Shown here: positions 1 to 44,863 of the stretch, piece after piece | Layout: every line of letters starts with the position of its first letter | Position numbering within the stretch: the first letter of the stretch is position 1 | NCBI GenBank assembly: GCA_022829145.1 | Contig: CM040745.1 | Location: forward strand, 23,590,906-23,654,905 | DNA length: 64,000 nucleotides | Source: Albula goreensis | Lineage: Eukaryota > Chordata > Actinopteri > Albuliformes > Albulidae | Reading direction: 5' to 3' | The notes under the pieces: generated by a model | The model's database searches: none | Told to the model about the DNA's origin: nothing | What the model saw: the letters and a program-made list of their open reading frames with translations, nothing else | Position numbers and translations under genes: made by a program

Positions 1-997
1 TACATTTAAGTCCTATCTCTGATCAATTACTTTCATGGCAGCACAAGCAGTGGGGTTACCACCTCCTTCAAACACCATTAGAAACATGCTCCTTTATGTA
101 TTGTATATTATTGTGACTATTTTTGAATACAAGAAATTAGTGTCTCAATATTGCAGCTTATGTATTTAAAGCATGTGTAGTTTCAGTGTTTGAAGAGAGA
201 AAGATCTAAGTATTGCTTGTTATCCTACCACAAATAGATTGACAGTGTTAACATTGGTGTTCTGGTCAAATTAAAAAAAAAAAAAACTACATCTGAACAC
301 CTACTCATCCCTATGTTTAATTGATTACGCAATCTGTTGCATTCCTTTCCCATGTAGATTCCCCAGTTCATCTCTGCAAAAGAGAACTTAATTCCTGTGT
401 GGTTAAATAGAGGTAAAACAAACAAATGGAATTCACATTTTAGAAAGTACAAAGATGCATGCAGTTGCCACAGACTATTTTCGTAATTCCATAAATGAGA
501 AAGTTTGTCTCCGAGGGAAGAGTATTCCATTATCACAGTCTAATATGCAAGCATAAACTGTTTAGATGATGCTTCATCATATGGCAGCGCATTGATCCTA
601 AAGCGTCAGCTAATGAAACCAGGGCCAAAACTCTGAATGTTCTTGACCTCAATCTAAATAACTGAAGATCCTGAAACAAGCAAGAATGAGACGAGGGCTG
701 CAGTACAGGTCAGGCAGAGCATCAGGGATGATACCCACTATGTATGACTATGGGACATACACATCAGGAAGTATATGATTGCAGAGGATTTGCAACCAAA
801 TATTAAATATGATGACCTCATAAAAGTTGACAGTTAGATTTGATTACATCTGATATGGATGTAAACACCCTAAAAGTAAAGATGAATTACAAACACCCTA
901 AAACTGAAGCTGTGAAAGTCAGCACTTAAATTTCATAGTCATTGTTTAATTTAAAAACTGTTTCTCTGCATATCTTCTTCTGCTTTGCCCTCTCTAG
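1..997 (+). other. pde11a: pde11a terminal intron (partial)
   Basis: AT-rich sequence with no recognisable exon. It ends in a pyrimidine tract and an AG acceptor (TCTCTAG, 991-997) directly before the last pde11a exon. I looked for the penultimate PDE catalytic-domain exon here and did not find it, so that exon probably lies left of the window. A short A run lies near 270-287. Confidence 0.7.
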
Positions 998-1219
998 ACA
1001 CTGGTGAAACTGAACCCAAAGCTGCAGCCAATGGTTGACCTTATTCAAGAGAACAGAACCAAGTGGGAGGAGTTACACAGGGAAAGGCAACGGAGCCAGG
1101 AGGGGGCCACACCCACTAGTAATGGCAGCAGGAAAACTATGACAACAGTGACCAGCTGCTCTGCTGATAGCAGTGGCAGTGCCAGCTGCTGCAGCAGCCC
1201 TCCTAAAAACACCAGCTAG
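998..1219 (+). CDS. pde11a: pde11a last coding exon: C-terminus of dual cAMP/cGMP phosphodiesterase 11A
   Basis: This is the 3'-terminal coding exon, reading in phase 0 from the acceptor at 991-997 to TAG at 1217-1219 (73 codons). The opening residues TLVKLNPKLQPMVD followed by NRTKWEELHRER match the conserved end of the PDE11A catalytic region (human ALVKVNVKLKPMLD, NRSKWEELHQKR). The rest is a serine- and threonine-rich tail longer and more divergent than the mammalian one. PDE11A hydrolyses cAMP and cGMP in the cytosol; the GAF domains and catalytic metal-binding residues are encoded outside the window. A long 3' UTR follows. The fish could carry pde11a or a duplicate (pde11a-like), which this one exon cannot settle. 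The family call is supported by sequence and by its position next to agps. Confidence 0.88.
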   Translation, partial: TLVKLNPKLQPMVDLIQENRTKWEELHRERQRSQEGATPTSNGSRKTMTTVTSCSADSSGSASCCSSPPKNTS

Positions 1220-1765
1220 CTCACACCTTATCCATGGGGCTCCTTTCTGTCAGACGCTTCCTTAAGGCACCTCACAGCATGCACTGTGCATGTAGAGTCT
1301 TGATGCTCTGCTCTTTGTTTTTGCCATTCCAGGCTAACACTGATGCAGGTAAGAGTTTCAGCATTCCTCCACAATAGAGTTGCTTAGTGCATTTTGTTTG
1401 CGGCAGCAATTAGAATTCTGGAGCTCAATCAGAACTGTTAGCTGAGAAAAAAACTGAGTGGCTGGTACTTTTCTTGCTGTGTTCATCACAGTAGATGGCA
1501 GGGGAGACTGAGAGTAGCCAGCATCTCCAGCTTTTGTAAATAATTATATGGCCATTGCAGAAGTGGTATCATGTGACCTGTATTTACTGCAACTTTGATT
1601 ACAGGAAGGTTTGAGAGAGTATGTCTATTTTGAAGTATATCTGTCTGTTTTATAACAAATGGAATATGCAAGCCATGGTATTTCAGTTCAGATATTAATT
1701 TTAATATTAATTTTGGTAAATGTATTAATTGTTTTATCTTTAAATAATTTCTTAGTGATGAGAGT

Positions 1766-1812
1766 TGTGTGTGTGTGTGTGTGTGTGCATATGAGTGTGT
1801 GTGAGTGTGACA
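1766..1812. repeat. (TG)n microsatellite
   Basis: About 11 uninterrupted TG units (1766-1787) followed by an imperfect TG/AG tail to about 1812, in the pde11a 3' UTR. Confidence 0.9.
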
Positions 1813-3521
1813 ATGTCTAATAAGATGCAAATACAGAACACAGCTATTTGTGCCTTTTGTACAAATACGAATTGCACAGGATACTCTTTACACATAATTT
1901 TGGAAGTATTTCTCAAGTATTTAAGTGATACACAAATACACAGATTGCATTGATAAAACAATTTTTTTAGTCTAATATGTGCTATCCTGTATTTATGCCA
2001 TTATAGATCATTTATGTATGTAGCTGGTAAAAGTAAATATGAATGTGAACAGAGATGTAATCAAACTGAAATAATAATTTTAAAAAATTGTGGCCTAAAA
2101 CCTAACCCTAACCTAAACCCAAACTAACAGTTAATGAGCACATAGTAACTTTAAATTGTCTGTAGACATACCTCTGATAGCTCTAGTCATGCATTTAAAA
2201 ACAATAACTGTTTTTCCTTGTGGCCTCAAGTTTGACTTTTGTTTAAATTACTTTTGGGTCTGACACAATGTCCATATCACACCTGTCCATTATGTTTAAA
2301 TGATCCTCTAGCTACAGCAGTTATTATAAAGTTCATTAAAAGGAAAAAGACAAAGTAAAATACAAACTACAGAGTCAAGATGCCAATGCACTTTACTATT
2401 TAGATACTTTAAAAATGTTTAAAAATGTGTTTTAAGGCATAATGGAGGCATTTTATCTTTGCTATTATCAGAGATGTTTTCAAAACTACTTCCATGTAAT
2501 ACCCTGACAGAATTACAAAATGTAAGTAGTAAAACAAAAGATCATGGACCCTATTCCTACACCTGGCATCAGACAGCAGGTGGGATGGGATGGTAGCAAC
2601 TATCCCAAGTTATTTGGATAGTTTCAGACACAGACACTGAAAATAATAAATTAACTTATAGCCATTTGGACAGGTTGCTCATACAGGGGATGGAAATATT
2701 TTCTTATTATGTGGTTATGCCCAGGTCACACTTTCAGATAATTAAACCATGAAATCCAACCTCTTTTACAGCTGCGCTTCTAATGAATATTCCCAATATA
2801 CTTCTGTGTATTTACCAAAAATGGATTTGGACACAGTCTAAATGCACTTGCACTATGTGCCAAAGACCATGCACTAATATCATTTAAGTATAGCCCAAAG
2901 TCTGCCATGTTGTAACAGTTTATACTGAATGTAGGCATAAAATCAGAGAGGTCATCTTAAGTTACAGATTCACATTTAAAAAGTGGACAGAAACCCGTCC
3001 CTGTTTGATAAGCTCATGTAATAAATTATTTGTTTATTTTTTTATCTTTTGTAGCATTCGGTACATTATTAAATACTCTTCTTGTGTAGCATGGATCTGT
3101 ATACTCTTGAGGTTAGAATAAAATTGTAATTTACCATGGGAAGATTGCAATTGCATGGAAAGTCATGTTACAATAAACTAATAGGAGTATATGTGACAAG
3201 CATAAATGATTAAACATTGTCAATGTGGATAAACATGATTAAATTTTCATGTTAAAGTAGTTTCATATTTGTGCCAATTAAAACATCCGTATGATGGTTG
3301 TACCTTTGAATGTAACTGCATGGGTAATGTTAACACATCATATTGGTTGAATTGTTAATGCAAAGATCTGAATATATGTTTACATGCTGTCAGTTCTGTT
3401 TTGGGGCATATGTATACTTTTCTTTGTATTTTCTTATTTATGCAATGTTTTTTGTAAGGTGCCCGGATTGGTAAAGGCATGTTATTTTGTAATGTGCAAT
3501 ATGTTTTGTTAAGATTGTTTC

Positions 3522-3527
3522 AATAAA
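3522..3527 (+). terminator. pde11a: pde11a poly(A) signal AATAAA
   Basis: Canonical AATAAA on the plus strand, followed within 30 bases by TG/T-rich sequence. It is the best candidate for the distal end of the pde11a transcript. Confidence 0.6.
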
Positions 3528-4639
3528 TCTGTACTGACAATTCTACCGCTTGTATATGTGTATTGTCCTCCATCGTATCTGTCTTGGTGCTACTGACCTG
3601 ATCCTCCTGTGTTACAACACTGCCCCCGTGTGGACAGAGACATTCATTGTTATCCTTCATTGTTGCGTCACACTACGCTCTTGAATTATTCCAAAATATT
3701 ATATTTCTTAAGTTGAATTCGTGTAACATACTGTAATTCAGCCAATATGTTACCCATGCAGTAACATTCAAAGGTACCACAGTCTGATTTGATCTGCTTT
3801 TGCACATGTTTTATTTAGCTTTACAAGAAGATTTTGTTTTGGCATGTATTGATGCACTTTTCTCAAACATGTACTAATTTGATGATATCGTCATTTTCCA
3901 TAGTGCCCCAGTAACCACCCCCAACATTCCCCACATTCTGTACAGTACCTAAACATACTGATTACTGCACCATCATATGGGTAGCATTGTTATGGAATAA
4001 ACTTATAAATTCCCTGTTCATCCTTTTTTCCTAAAATTAACAGATCTGTTCCAAAGGTAAATGAAAGTGATATGCAGAATATACTCTCTCAACATAAACA
4101 TTAGGATATAAGACAATTATAGTGGTAGACAGTTATACCAGGGAAAAATATTTTTTTTCAACATAAACAATAACATGTATAAAATACAAAAATAAAATTA
4201 TCCAGTAACTGTTCGGGATAAGGAGTGAGACAAGATGTGCAATCCATACAAACAGATTTACAGTATTTTGAAAATTCTATATCATCAGTACCAAACTTTT
4301 CATGTCCTCTAGGTCATTAGTCTTCATAAATCAACAATATATGATGCTTCATCTAACACTTATTGTTTTACTTGAAATATTTAGGTGGAACAAATACGCG
4401 GTTTCTCTTGGGTTTCCACTGTGAAACTAAGGGCTGTGTTGCAGTTTGAACTCTGATACAAGACCGTGTGACTGATGTATGACACAGAGGGTGCATAGAA
4501 ATGTCTGAATATTGTAGAAAATATGTAAGCAAGACCTTTTCTCCTCTCTCATTCATATGAGGTTTTGATATCACTTGACAAGATCACCTTTATACCACGG
4601 TAGTATCTCACAGGTATTCACGAACATCACAAGGCTGTT

Positions 4640-5060
4640 CAGGCTTGAAGGAAGCGGCGCGTTGTCCTAGGCAAAGCGTGGGCGTGCGAGTAGATGGAAA
4701 CGTGTATCGAGGGTGCTTTCATTAAAATGCCTGCAGATGCAAACGGAAGAAACGTCTGCGCATAGCATTAACGTTGTTAGCGCGAGTTGGAGAGAGAGAG
4801 TGGGCGTGGCCTCAATGCAGGGGTTCCCTTGGACAACAGGCCAGTTCAATACAACCAACTTGGAGCCGCAACGACGCAATTGCGGTCGAGGCCACGACTC
4901 AGATGCGCTCAACTACGCAGTTTACATTCTACAACCTCGCGGTCTTCGGTGGAAGCGGCTTATACATACAGGACACAAAATAATAAGGATCACGAAGAAT
5001 GCAGTCGGTACATAAAGCTGTATCAACTATGAAAGTTTTTACACTGCGGACCATTTGTCC
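4640..5060. promoter_or_regulatory. orphan CpG-rich patch, possible promoter or enhancer
   Basis: CpG dinucleotides are clearly denser here than in the surrounding 4 kb. The patch contains a perfect EGR-type GCGTGGGCG (4676-4684) and a second GTGGGCGTGG GC-box-like site near 4800. A CTT|GTAAGT donor-like site lies near 5063 on the plus strand. No gene start can be attached to it, so promoter function is inferred from composition only. Confidence 0.35.
4676..4684 (+). promoter_or_regulatory. EGR-type binding site GCGTGGGCG
   Basis: Exact match to the consensus of EGR-family zinc fingers inside the orphan CpG-rich patch. A nine-base match can occur by chance. Confidence 0.35.
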
Positions 5061-5622
5061 TTGTAAGTTTGGGTGGGGGTGGAGTGCAGTACTTTGATCT
5101 TCTGGATCTCCCGCTGTGTCCGTTTCTTTTTAATTATATTAGCGGGCTCATAATGAACCTTTGACTAGTACATATCTGAGGCTTTAGCAGCAGAGACTGG
5201 TGACTTGAGTGATGCCATGATTAAGCTTTTATTCCAAAGTACTGCACGTGCTTCGTGCGACACTACCGCTGGTTTCCAACTGCAAAATTAAAATAAGACA
5301 AATGCACAGTAAATCTGTCAGGTACCTTTTCAACTGGCATCTTTTTAACCACATGTTGTTTTCCTTCATGCAACTTTTTTATATTCTGAGATGTAAAATA
5401 AAGTCTCATTCTAAGAGAAAGGCCATATTTCTCCTGCACAATCTATTATTTTCTCAGTTCTCTATAGTCCTCTAAACCTCAGATTTTAGTGTCATGCCAG
5501 GCTGTCTTTACCTGAGAATGAAGAATTATAAAACACAAAGCATAATCCTGTATAACCTTAATACTTCAAGCACCATTAAACTAATAAATAGAACAAACAC
5601 AACTTTGACTTTTTCATTAAAA

Positions 5623-5628
5623 TTTATT
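5623..5628 (-). terminator. agps: agps distal poly(A) signal candidate
   Basis: TTTATT on the plus strand reads AATAAA on the minus strand, about 2.3 kb after the agps stop. It would serve a long-UTR transcript. Confidence 0.35.
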
Positions 5629-7796
5629 GCACCAGTAGTATTATCAAAATGTTTTTCAACATTATACATTACTGCAAGAACTGGAACATCAAAAGTTGCT
5701 AACATTCTCATTTCAGGCTCCCATTTAATAAGGTGAATTGGTAAATATGAGCAGAAAATGCCTGTTTGATTGGCAGGGGAGCCACCAAGTCCTTCGCTTA
5801 AAATCCATAGAAACCAAATCTCCAGGGATTCAAGGACTGCCACCTTTTTGGAGTGGTGGACAAGGAAAGGGAAACTTAGACACTTAAAAGAAGGGTAAGG
5901 CAACCTATTTTTTTTTAGGGATGGGAAAGAATGGAATAAAAGGACATCCTGCAATACTACAACATATTGTCTGGCACCTTACAGCAGTTTCATTGGTTAT
6001 GTATTTGTGTTTTGGGTAAACAACAAGGGGAAAAAGTTTTACACCAGTGGTCAGAAAGTGCTGCATGTTCATTGGTCATTATAGGCAAAAGTACATTTCA
6101 ATGTTGTAAGAAAAGCTAGATTCTGATATTTCAGTAAAAAAAAACAATCACCCTACCACCCTAATGAGTAAAACATTAACTGAGGATTAAGAGGGTTTGA
6201 TAATGAATTTGATGCTATAAAAGTTTACAATGAATGTTAAAGTTTTGTCTTTGACTGACAAGTCAAAGTTAAAGTATGTATAGTAATTACAGTAACAGTC
6301 ATACAGTTTAATAATTTTGAGATATTTCTTTTTGCAAATATGTGTTCGAAAAGTACAAATTAAAAACATTTACAGTACATACATACATATTACATTGTAT
6401 TTATGTGTGGTACTTATACACAGCAAATACAAACATATAAAAAATGTTGGTAACCAGCTGTATATATATTGATTCGTCTGCAATGCCTCTCTTTGGTATA
6501 AACGTGTGCACTGCAACACCTTGTACAAACATGTTCACACTACAGCACATGGTGTAAGGTCACTACAGGCTTTCTCCAAAAGCATAAGCACTGTCTGACA
6601 GGCAAGACCCACACATGGTCAATACAATCATTACAAAAGAGTAACAGAAGAGTAAAGTCAAATGCACACTTCCAAAACCCATCACCACATACATTCACAA
6701 CTTATGAAAGCTATCAGAGTACTGATAGACATTCAAATGGATGGGGTCAATGGGAGTCCTGCTTTCCAGTAGGCACAGATAGCGGTACACAAAAGACTTC
6801 TTAAACACAACAAAACTCCATTTGAAAATCAGGTGAAATTCCTTAAACTTCTTTTCCTTACAAGAAGTTTTAAATTGCGCGGTGGCTGATTAGACACCAT
6901 CAGAGGGTAACATCATTTATAAAAAAAAAAAAAAGCAATTAGGAGAATTACATACAGACCAGCACTTTAGCTGGGTGTCAAACAATACATTCAACAGCAA
7001 ATCCTTTCATTTGGAAAAGGAGATAGAGCTTAAAGACACAATACTTTAAAAAATGTATGTATGTTAATGCTAAAACAATGCAAGACATTCAAAAAGAGAG
7101 GTTCTTGGTAGCATGCAAAACCCTGTCATCCATATTTCATAATAATGTCCTACAACCCATTAAACAAACTTTCTTTGAAGCACCAAAGCCCATTATGTAA
7201 TTATGCTTCCTATATATCTATTCATTAATTGTATGGTTATTTTGCTCAAAGGAAAACACTCATGTGCATTCACATAAACTCCATATCATACTCCTATAGA
7301 GGAGGTAATAAAATCTACAGTGAATACAACAGAGTCAGATTGATGCATAGACACAGAATATTGAGAAATATTAAACTATTCCAATTGAAACATTCTGAAT
7401 GAACTGACCTAGTGTTCAATTTTGTTTAGCTCAGTGCAACTTCGGAGGGCCACAAAAATAATGCGTAATTAAAAGCCTCAGAGTTCAATTGCACAAAATT
7501 TTAGTAGTCTTTTAAATCTACATGACTAGATGAGTAAAATCAGTGACAATTGTGGCTAGTGAATAGTACAGCAATTTATTGACAGTGTAATGACGAGTAC
7601 TGGTCCATAGCTGGCACTAAGCAGTAAGACCTGTGAATGACGCTAGCCACAGAATGGTCACATGTTCATGACTTGTCATACATTATCAAATAATGCTTTG
7701 CAAAGCTGAAACACACAATAATGTCTGGCATGACAATTGCACAGGCACCATGTTCATCCATAACACAATTTGTCATAAAGAAAATGTATACTATGT

Positions 7797-7915
7797 GAAA
7801 ATAACAAATGGCTATGAATTAATACATGGAAAAAGTATTTTATAAAAGTATTTTATAATTTTATTATCATAAAATACTTTTTTTCATGTATTCATTCATA
7901 GCCATTTGTTATTTT
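7797..7915. repeat. large inverted repeat (hairpin) just after the agps stop
   Basis: Arms at about 7797-7845 and 7868-7915 are near-perfect reverse complements (about 46 paired positions, two substitutions and one single-base length difference) around a loop of about 22 bases. It starts roughly 30 bases past the agps stop codon. It may be a palindromic MITE or a fold-back element. The loop holds an AATAAA on the minus strand. Confidence 0.85.
7860..7865 (-). terminator. agps: agps proximal poly(A) signal in hairpin loop
   Basis: AATAAA on the minus strand, about 80 bases after the stop codon and within the single-stranded loop of the 7797-7915 hairpin. Confidence 0.4.
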
Positions 7916-7943
7916 TACTAGACGTTCTTACAACAGAAAATGA

Positions 7944-41438
<33,495 letters not shown>

Positions 41439-41520
41439 GCTGCTTCCGTGTTGTGTATGGGAGAGGCTAAACTGTCAGAGGTCAACGCGCTCATGATGGT
41501 AGGAATTAGAATGAGACAGC
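41439..41520 (-). promoter_or_regulatory. agps: agps 5' UTR / proximal promoter
   Basis: Sequence directly upstream of the agps start codon. It has no TATA box. A DR1-like element CTGTCAGAGGTCA lies at 41472-41484. Confidence 0.45.
41472..41484 (+). promoter_or_regulatory. DR1-like element (possible PPAR/HNF4-type site)
   Basis: CTGTCA-G-AGGTCA: one perfect and one 4-of-6 half-site spaced by one base, 34 bases upstream of the agps start codon. Interesting for a peroxisomal gene, but the first half-site is weak. Confidence 0.25.
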
Positions 41521-41860
41521 TGACTATATTCCTCAGCAATCCCAGCATGCATTGTATGAAACATCTCATGAATATTATACTCCGAAGCGATACCTCACCT
41601 TAGTATAGTATCAGATTAGTACATAAAAGGTTGCTAAATTGCTTCAAGTCTGGTATGCTAGCTACATCCTGTGAAATAAACTCTATTTGTCTTCTGTTCC
41701 TAGAACTTGTCTGATGATGCCCATTGCTTAACCACAGCTTTAACTACACTGCAATGAAATTTTATCATGTAACAATACAATATGATAACTAAAAAAGCAT
41801 GCAACCAAATAATAACCTGGGAATCAAAAATTCTCAGAAAATAACTGTTTACACAAAATG

Positions 41861-41993
41861 TTATTATTATTATTATTATTATATATTTAGTAAAACTATT
41901 GTACAATTATGATGATGATGATGATGATGATTAATGGTGGAGGTAGTAGTAGTAGTAACATCAATAAAAATAATAATAATAATAAGAAGAAGA
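41861..41993. repeat. cluster of five trinucleotide microsatellites
   Basis: (TTA)n at 41861-41882, (ATG)n at 41909-41931, (TAG)n at 41943-41957, (AAT)n at about 41969-41984 and a short (AAG)n to 41993, within 133 bases. Confidence 0.92.
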
Positions 41994-42399
41994 ATGCATT
42001 TGCACAATGTTTTACACAAGGTGGGTGGCAGACCCACCTCAACCAACACCAATGTGCAACACCCCTGTGCATGATGCACAGCAGCCATTTTCAGCCATCT
42101 CAACTAAGGAGGAGAATCATTAAACAATCACATTTTGGGATTATTAAATGGTATGTTAAAAATTTGCAAGGATACCATGGAAATACCTTCTCTATTCAAT
42201 AAGTGCCAGTGGATTTTAACTGACTATGTAGGCAATCTTTAACATGCAGCTGAATGGGATTTAAGGTTTTGCTCCAAAGGTAAGACTGTCTTCACCAACA
42301 CAAACTTCTGGCAGTACTTGTCTTTACCAGGAGGTCTACCATTAAGTATTCACCAGACTAGTTACCTATTAGTTATATTAGATAAACTTCGAGTACTCA

Positions 42400-42790
42400 A
42401 ATTGCGCTTTAAGGGAAATTGTTCCCGCAAAAAGAGATCACATTTTTTATTTATTAATATATATAGTGGTAGGTGAATCAGTGGAGTCCTATTGAGTGAA
42501 AGTGTGGACACATGGTTAATGAGACTAAGCAGTTTGTTAGACAATAAATATTTAATGAGAAAAGCAAATGGCACAAGCCAAATCTGCGTTTTGTAACAAT
42601 ACATTTATCGTAAAATGATTGAAGAACTTAAACACATTGAACATCCTTAATTCATAAAAATATTGGTTGCAACAAAATCTAACATACACAGGGGTCTTTT
42701 AGGACCAAGTTTGAGAGCTGCTGTTATCCAGATCTTAGGATAAGTAATAACAGCTTCCTTTGTCAATATGAAACTGACAAAACCTTAATT
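42400..42790 (+). repeat. dispersed repeat copy 1 (unnamed)
   Basis: Shares a colinear but diverged pattern with 48460-48830: GTGGAG near the start, GACACTAA/GAGACTAA, TTAGACAA followed by ATGAG and AAGCAAAT, AACTTAAACA, AGGGTCT/GGGGTCT, and CCTTTGTCAATATG near the end. The family is not recognised. Confidence 0.6.
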
Positions 42791-42987
42791 TGTCAAGAGA
42801 TTGGTTGTAATTGAAACAAACATATACAGGGGTCCCCCAGGTGAAAGGCCCTACTAAATAACCCCTATACACAGTGTCCAACTCACTATAGAACACTGAT
42901 GAAGTGATTACCAAATATTTTCTTTAAATGCATGCTTGAAAAGATTATAACCAGACTGTTGTAAGGACAGTCTACATTACACAGTAT

Positions 42988-43015
42988 ACCAAACACCAAA
43001 CACCAAACACCAAAC
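42988..43015. repeat. (ACCAAAC)4 tandem repeat
   Basis: Four perfect copies of a 7-bp unit. Confidence 0.95.
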
Positions 43016-44728
43016 TACACTAAATCTCAATATTTGTATGCCAGTGCTATAAAAACAGAAAACACAATGGTAGATACAAAGCCATCTGCAGACATGACTG
43101 ATCATGTACCAAGAGGGTCCACAAGTTACCGTTTTCTTGCCACCATTAAGGACTTATTCCAAGGTACAACAAAGAAATTCTTAGGCTCTTTGATATATTT
43201 TGTCCCTCCTTTGAATATTAGAAGGCAAACTGTTTCAGATGTCAGAACACATTGTACAGTCAAAGAACTTAAGGGGAATTTTAATTCAAACCTTTATCTT
43301 TAATGCCATATTGTTTTGAATCAAGACTGCTCTAATTGTTCAGTATGCATTGTCTAAAAAGTAACTGTACTCTATTACAGTAAAACTCTCAATTAATGAG
43401 TCACTTTGGTTTAGAAAATGAAAAAACAAAGGTGTAACCAAACTCACTGATTTCACTTTTTTGAAATGTGACATGCAGATTAAAACAAGTGAGACCATTA
43501 CTGTCCATTCAGAAAAATATATTGCTGTACAAAAATAATAAAATTTTAAAAGTCAGAAAGTTGTCTGGTTTTTCACATTACTGTCAACAAAACATGTCCT
43601 CTGAAACCTAACTACACATCTGGCAGAGCTGGTGCGAACATGTTTATTGGAAGGCAGTGTGGCACTATCACTTCCATGTAACTTCTTTTCTTGGAATTCC
43701 ACAATTTGAGAGGGGTACTGTTTACTTTGAATAGACTTAACATTAGTCATGATGCAGTTCATTTGTTTGGGAAATGGTGTAATTTTTAATCATAGATTAA
43801 CATAGAATAGATCTTTACATTTTATGGCATTATTGCTTATTGAAATATAGCTAAATGTTTTCATAAAAGAAAACAGGAATCTCATCCAAAAGTAGGTCAT
43901 CAAGCATCCAAGCTGTTATTGTTTATGCAACATTGTCTTTCTTCCAGGAAAAGGTATAAGAGAGCTGTTAAATACATATAATAAACATCAAGTCTTACAA
44001 AATAAAGTCTAACAAAGCACTATAAACATTCAGTGGAAAATACTGTTATCCCATTCTTCCGCTAATGAAAGCAGTGAAATACTAAGCTGGCTTGATTTTG
44101 TAGTTTTCCTCTTTTTTATCAACAATATCTTCAATGTAGATCATTCATATATTTAATGTGTTCAGACATTTGTATATGTAAATTTTAAAATGGGTCAACT
44201 AGTGGAGACATTCAATGTGTGAATGCATTGCATAGTTCATTTACAATCTCTATAAGGATTGAAAATAAATACACCAGTGTATGTAATGAAAAGCTCTGGA
44301 GAGTTACACTACAAGATGTATTCCACTGGGAAATACAGTGCAGTTGCAATGGGCTTTTTAATATGAAATAAAAACATTAAATAGCTGGAAAAAATACACT
44401 CACATTTAATCAGTTTCATCCTGAAAAAGAATCTTCGGCTGCAACTACTTTTGATACTTAAATTTATTGTGTGGTGGATTGTCAAAAGCAAATGAACAAT
44501 ATTAGAGTAATCTTCTGTCACAAATCACAACTTTATTTCAGCAGAATTATATTAAGTTGAAACAAGTGAAAGTAGATGGAAACTGTGAGCTGAGAGAAAC
44601 CTGATGGTGGTACATCTTGGCATCCTGCTTCCAAAGGTGCAGTATTATTCCAGACAGAGCTTTAACTCCCAAAACAAAGTTCTGTAATGCACTGACTGCA
44701 AACAATTAAGAGTCTAAGTGTATTGCAG

Positions 44729-44863
44729 AACTTTACTTGGAAAGCCACGGCGCAGCCACGTATGCCTTCACTGCCTCGCTCCTCACCCATCCATGCCAGT
44801 GGCAGGCCTTCAAAACAAAGTACAAAAAGTGAAGAGCTTTGTGAATCTCACACATTTCTGGAG
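44729..44863 (+). other. possible plus-strand internal exon, unknown gene
   Basis: A TATTGCAG acceptor (44721-44728) and GAG|GTATGT donor (44861-44866) bound 135 bases, exactly 45 open codons (begins NFTWKATAQPRMPSLPRSSP). The composition is richer in GC than its surroundings. I recognise no protein and found no partner exon, so it may be chance. Confidence 0.2.

Larger units (their letters stand above)
1220..3545 (+). other. pde11a: pde11a 3' UTR
   Basis: AT-rich non-coding sequence from the pde11a stop to the last clear poly(A) signal at 3522-3527. It contains a short TG microsatellite (1766-1787) and several weaker upstream AATAAA copies (for example near 3022, 3117 and 3172), so shorter transcripts are possible. 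The end point is inferred from the signal, not from transcript data. Confidence 0.6.
3546..5600. other. pde11a-agps intergenic region (tail to tail)
   Basis: About 2 kb between the inferred 3' ends of pde11a (+) and agps (-). Most is AT-rich and featureless. The exception is a CpG-rich patch at about 4640-5060 (listed separately). There is no long open frame of TTC30 type, although human TTC30A/B lie in this interval. The short open frames here (up to 100 codons) overlap one another and look like no known protein. Confidence 0.6.
5605..7943 (-). other. agps: agps 3' UTR (inferred extent)
   Basis: AT-rich non-coding sequence downstream (in the minus sense) of the agps stop. Two AATAAA signals bracket a short and a long form: one at 7860-7865 only about 80 bases after the stop, and one at 5623-5628. 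The short form would end inside the hairpin at 7797-7915. No other gene signal was seen. The extent is inference. Confidence 0.45.

Noticed and set aside
2094..2127. Telomere-like string with CCTAACCCTAACC
   Set aside because: Only about two perfect units in degenerate sequence, too short to call an interstitial telomeric repeat.
4667..5032. Overlapping 69-100-codon frames on both strands
   Set aside because: Long frames are expected in a CpG-rich patch with few stop codons; no frame resembles TTC30 or another protein.
5526..5954. 142-codon minus-strand frame
   Set aside because: Lies in the inferred agps 3' UTR, low-complexity residues, no recognisable domain.
43034..43303. 89-codon plus-strand frame after the ACCAAAC repeat
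   Set aside because: Lacks an upstream ATG in good context, no splice or promoter support, no similarity recognised.
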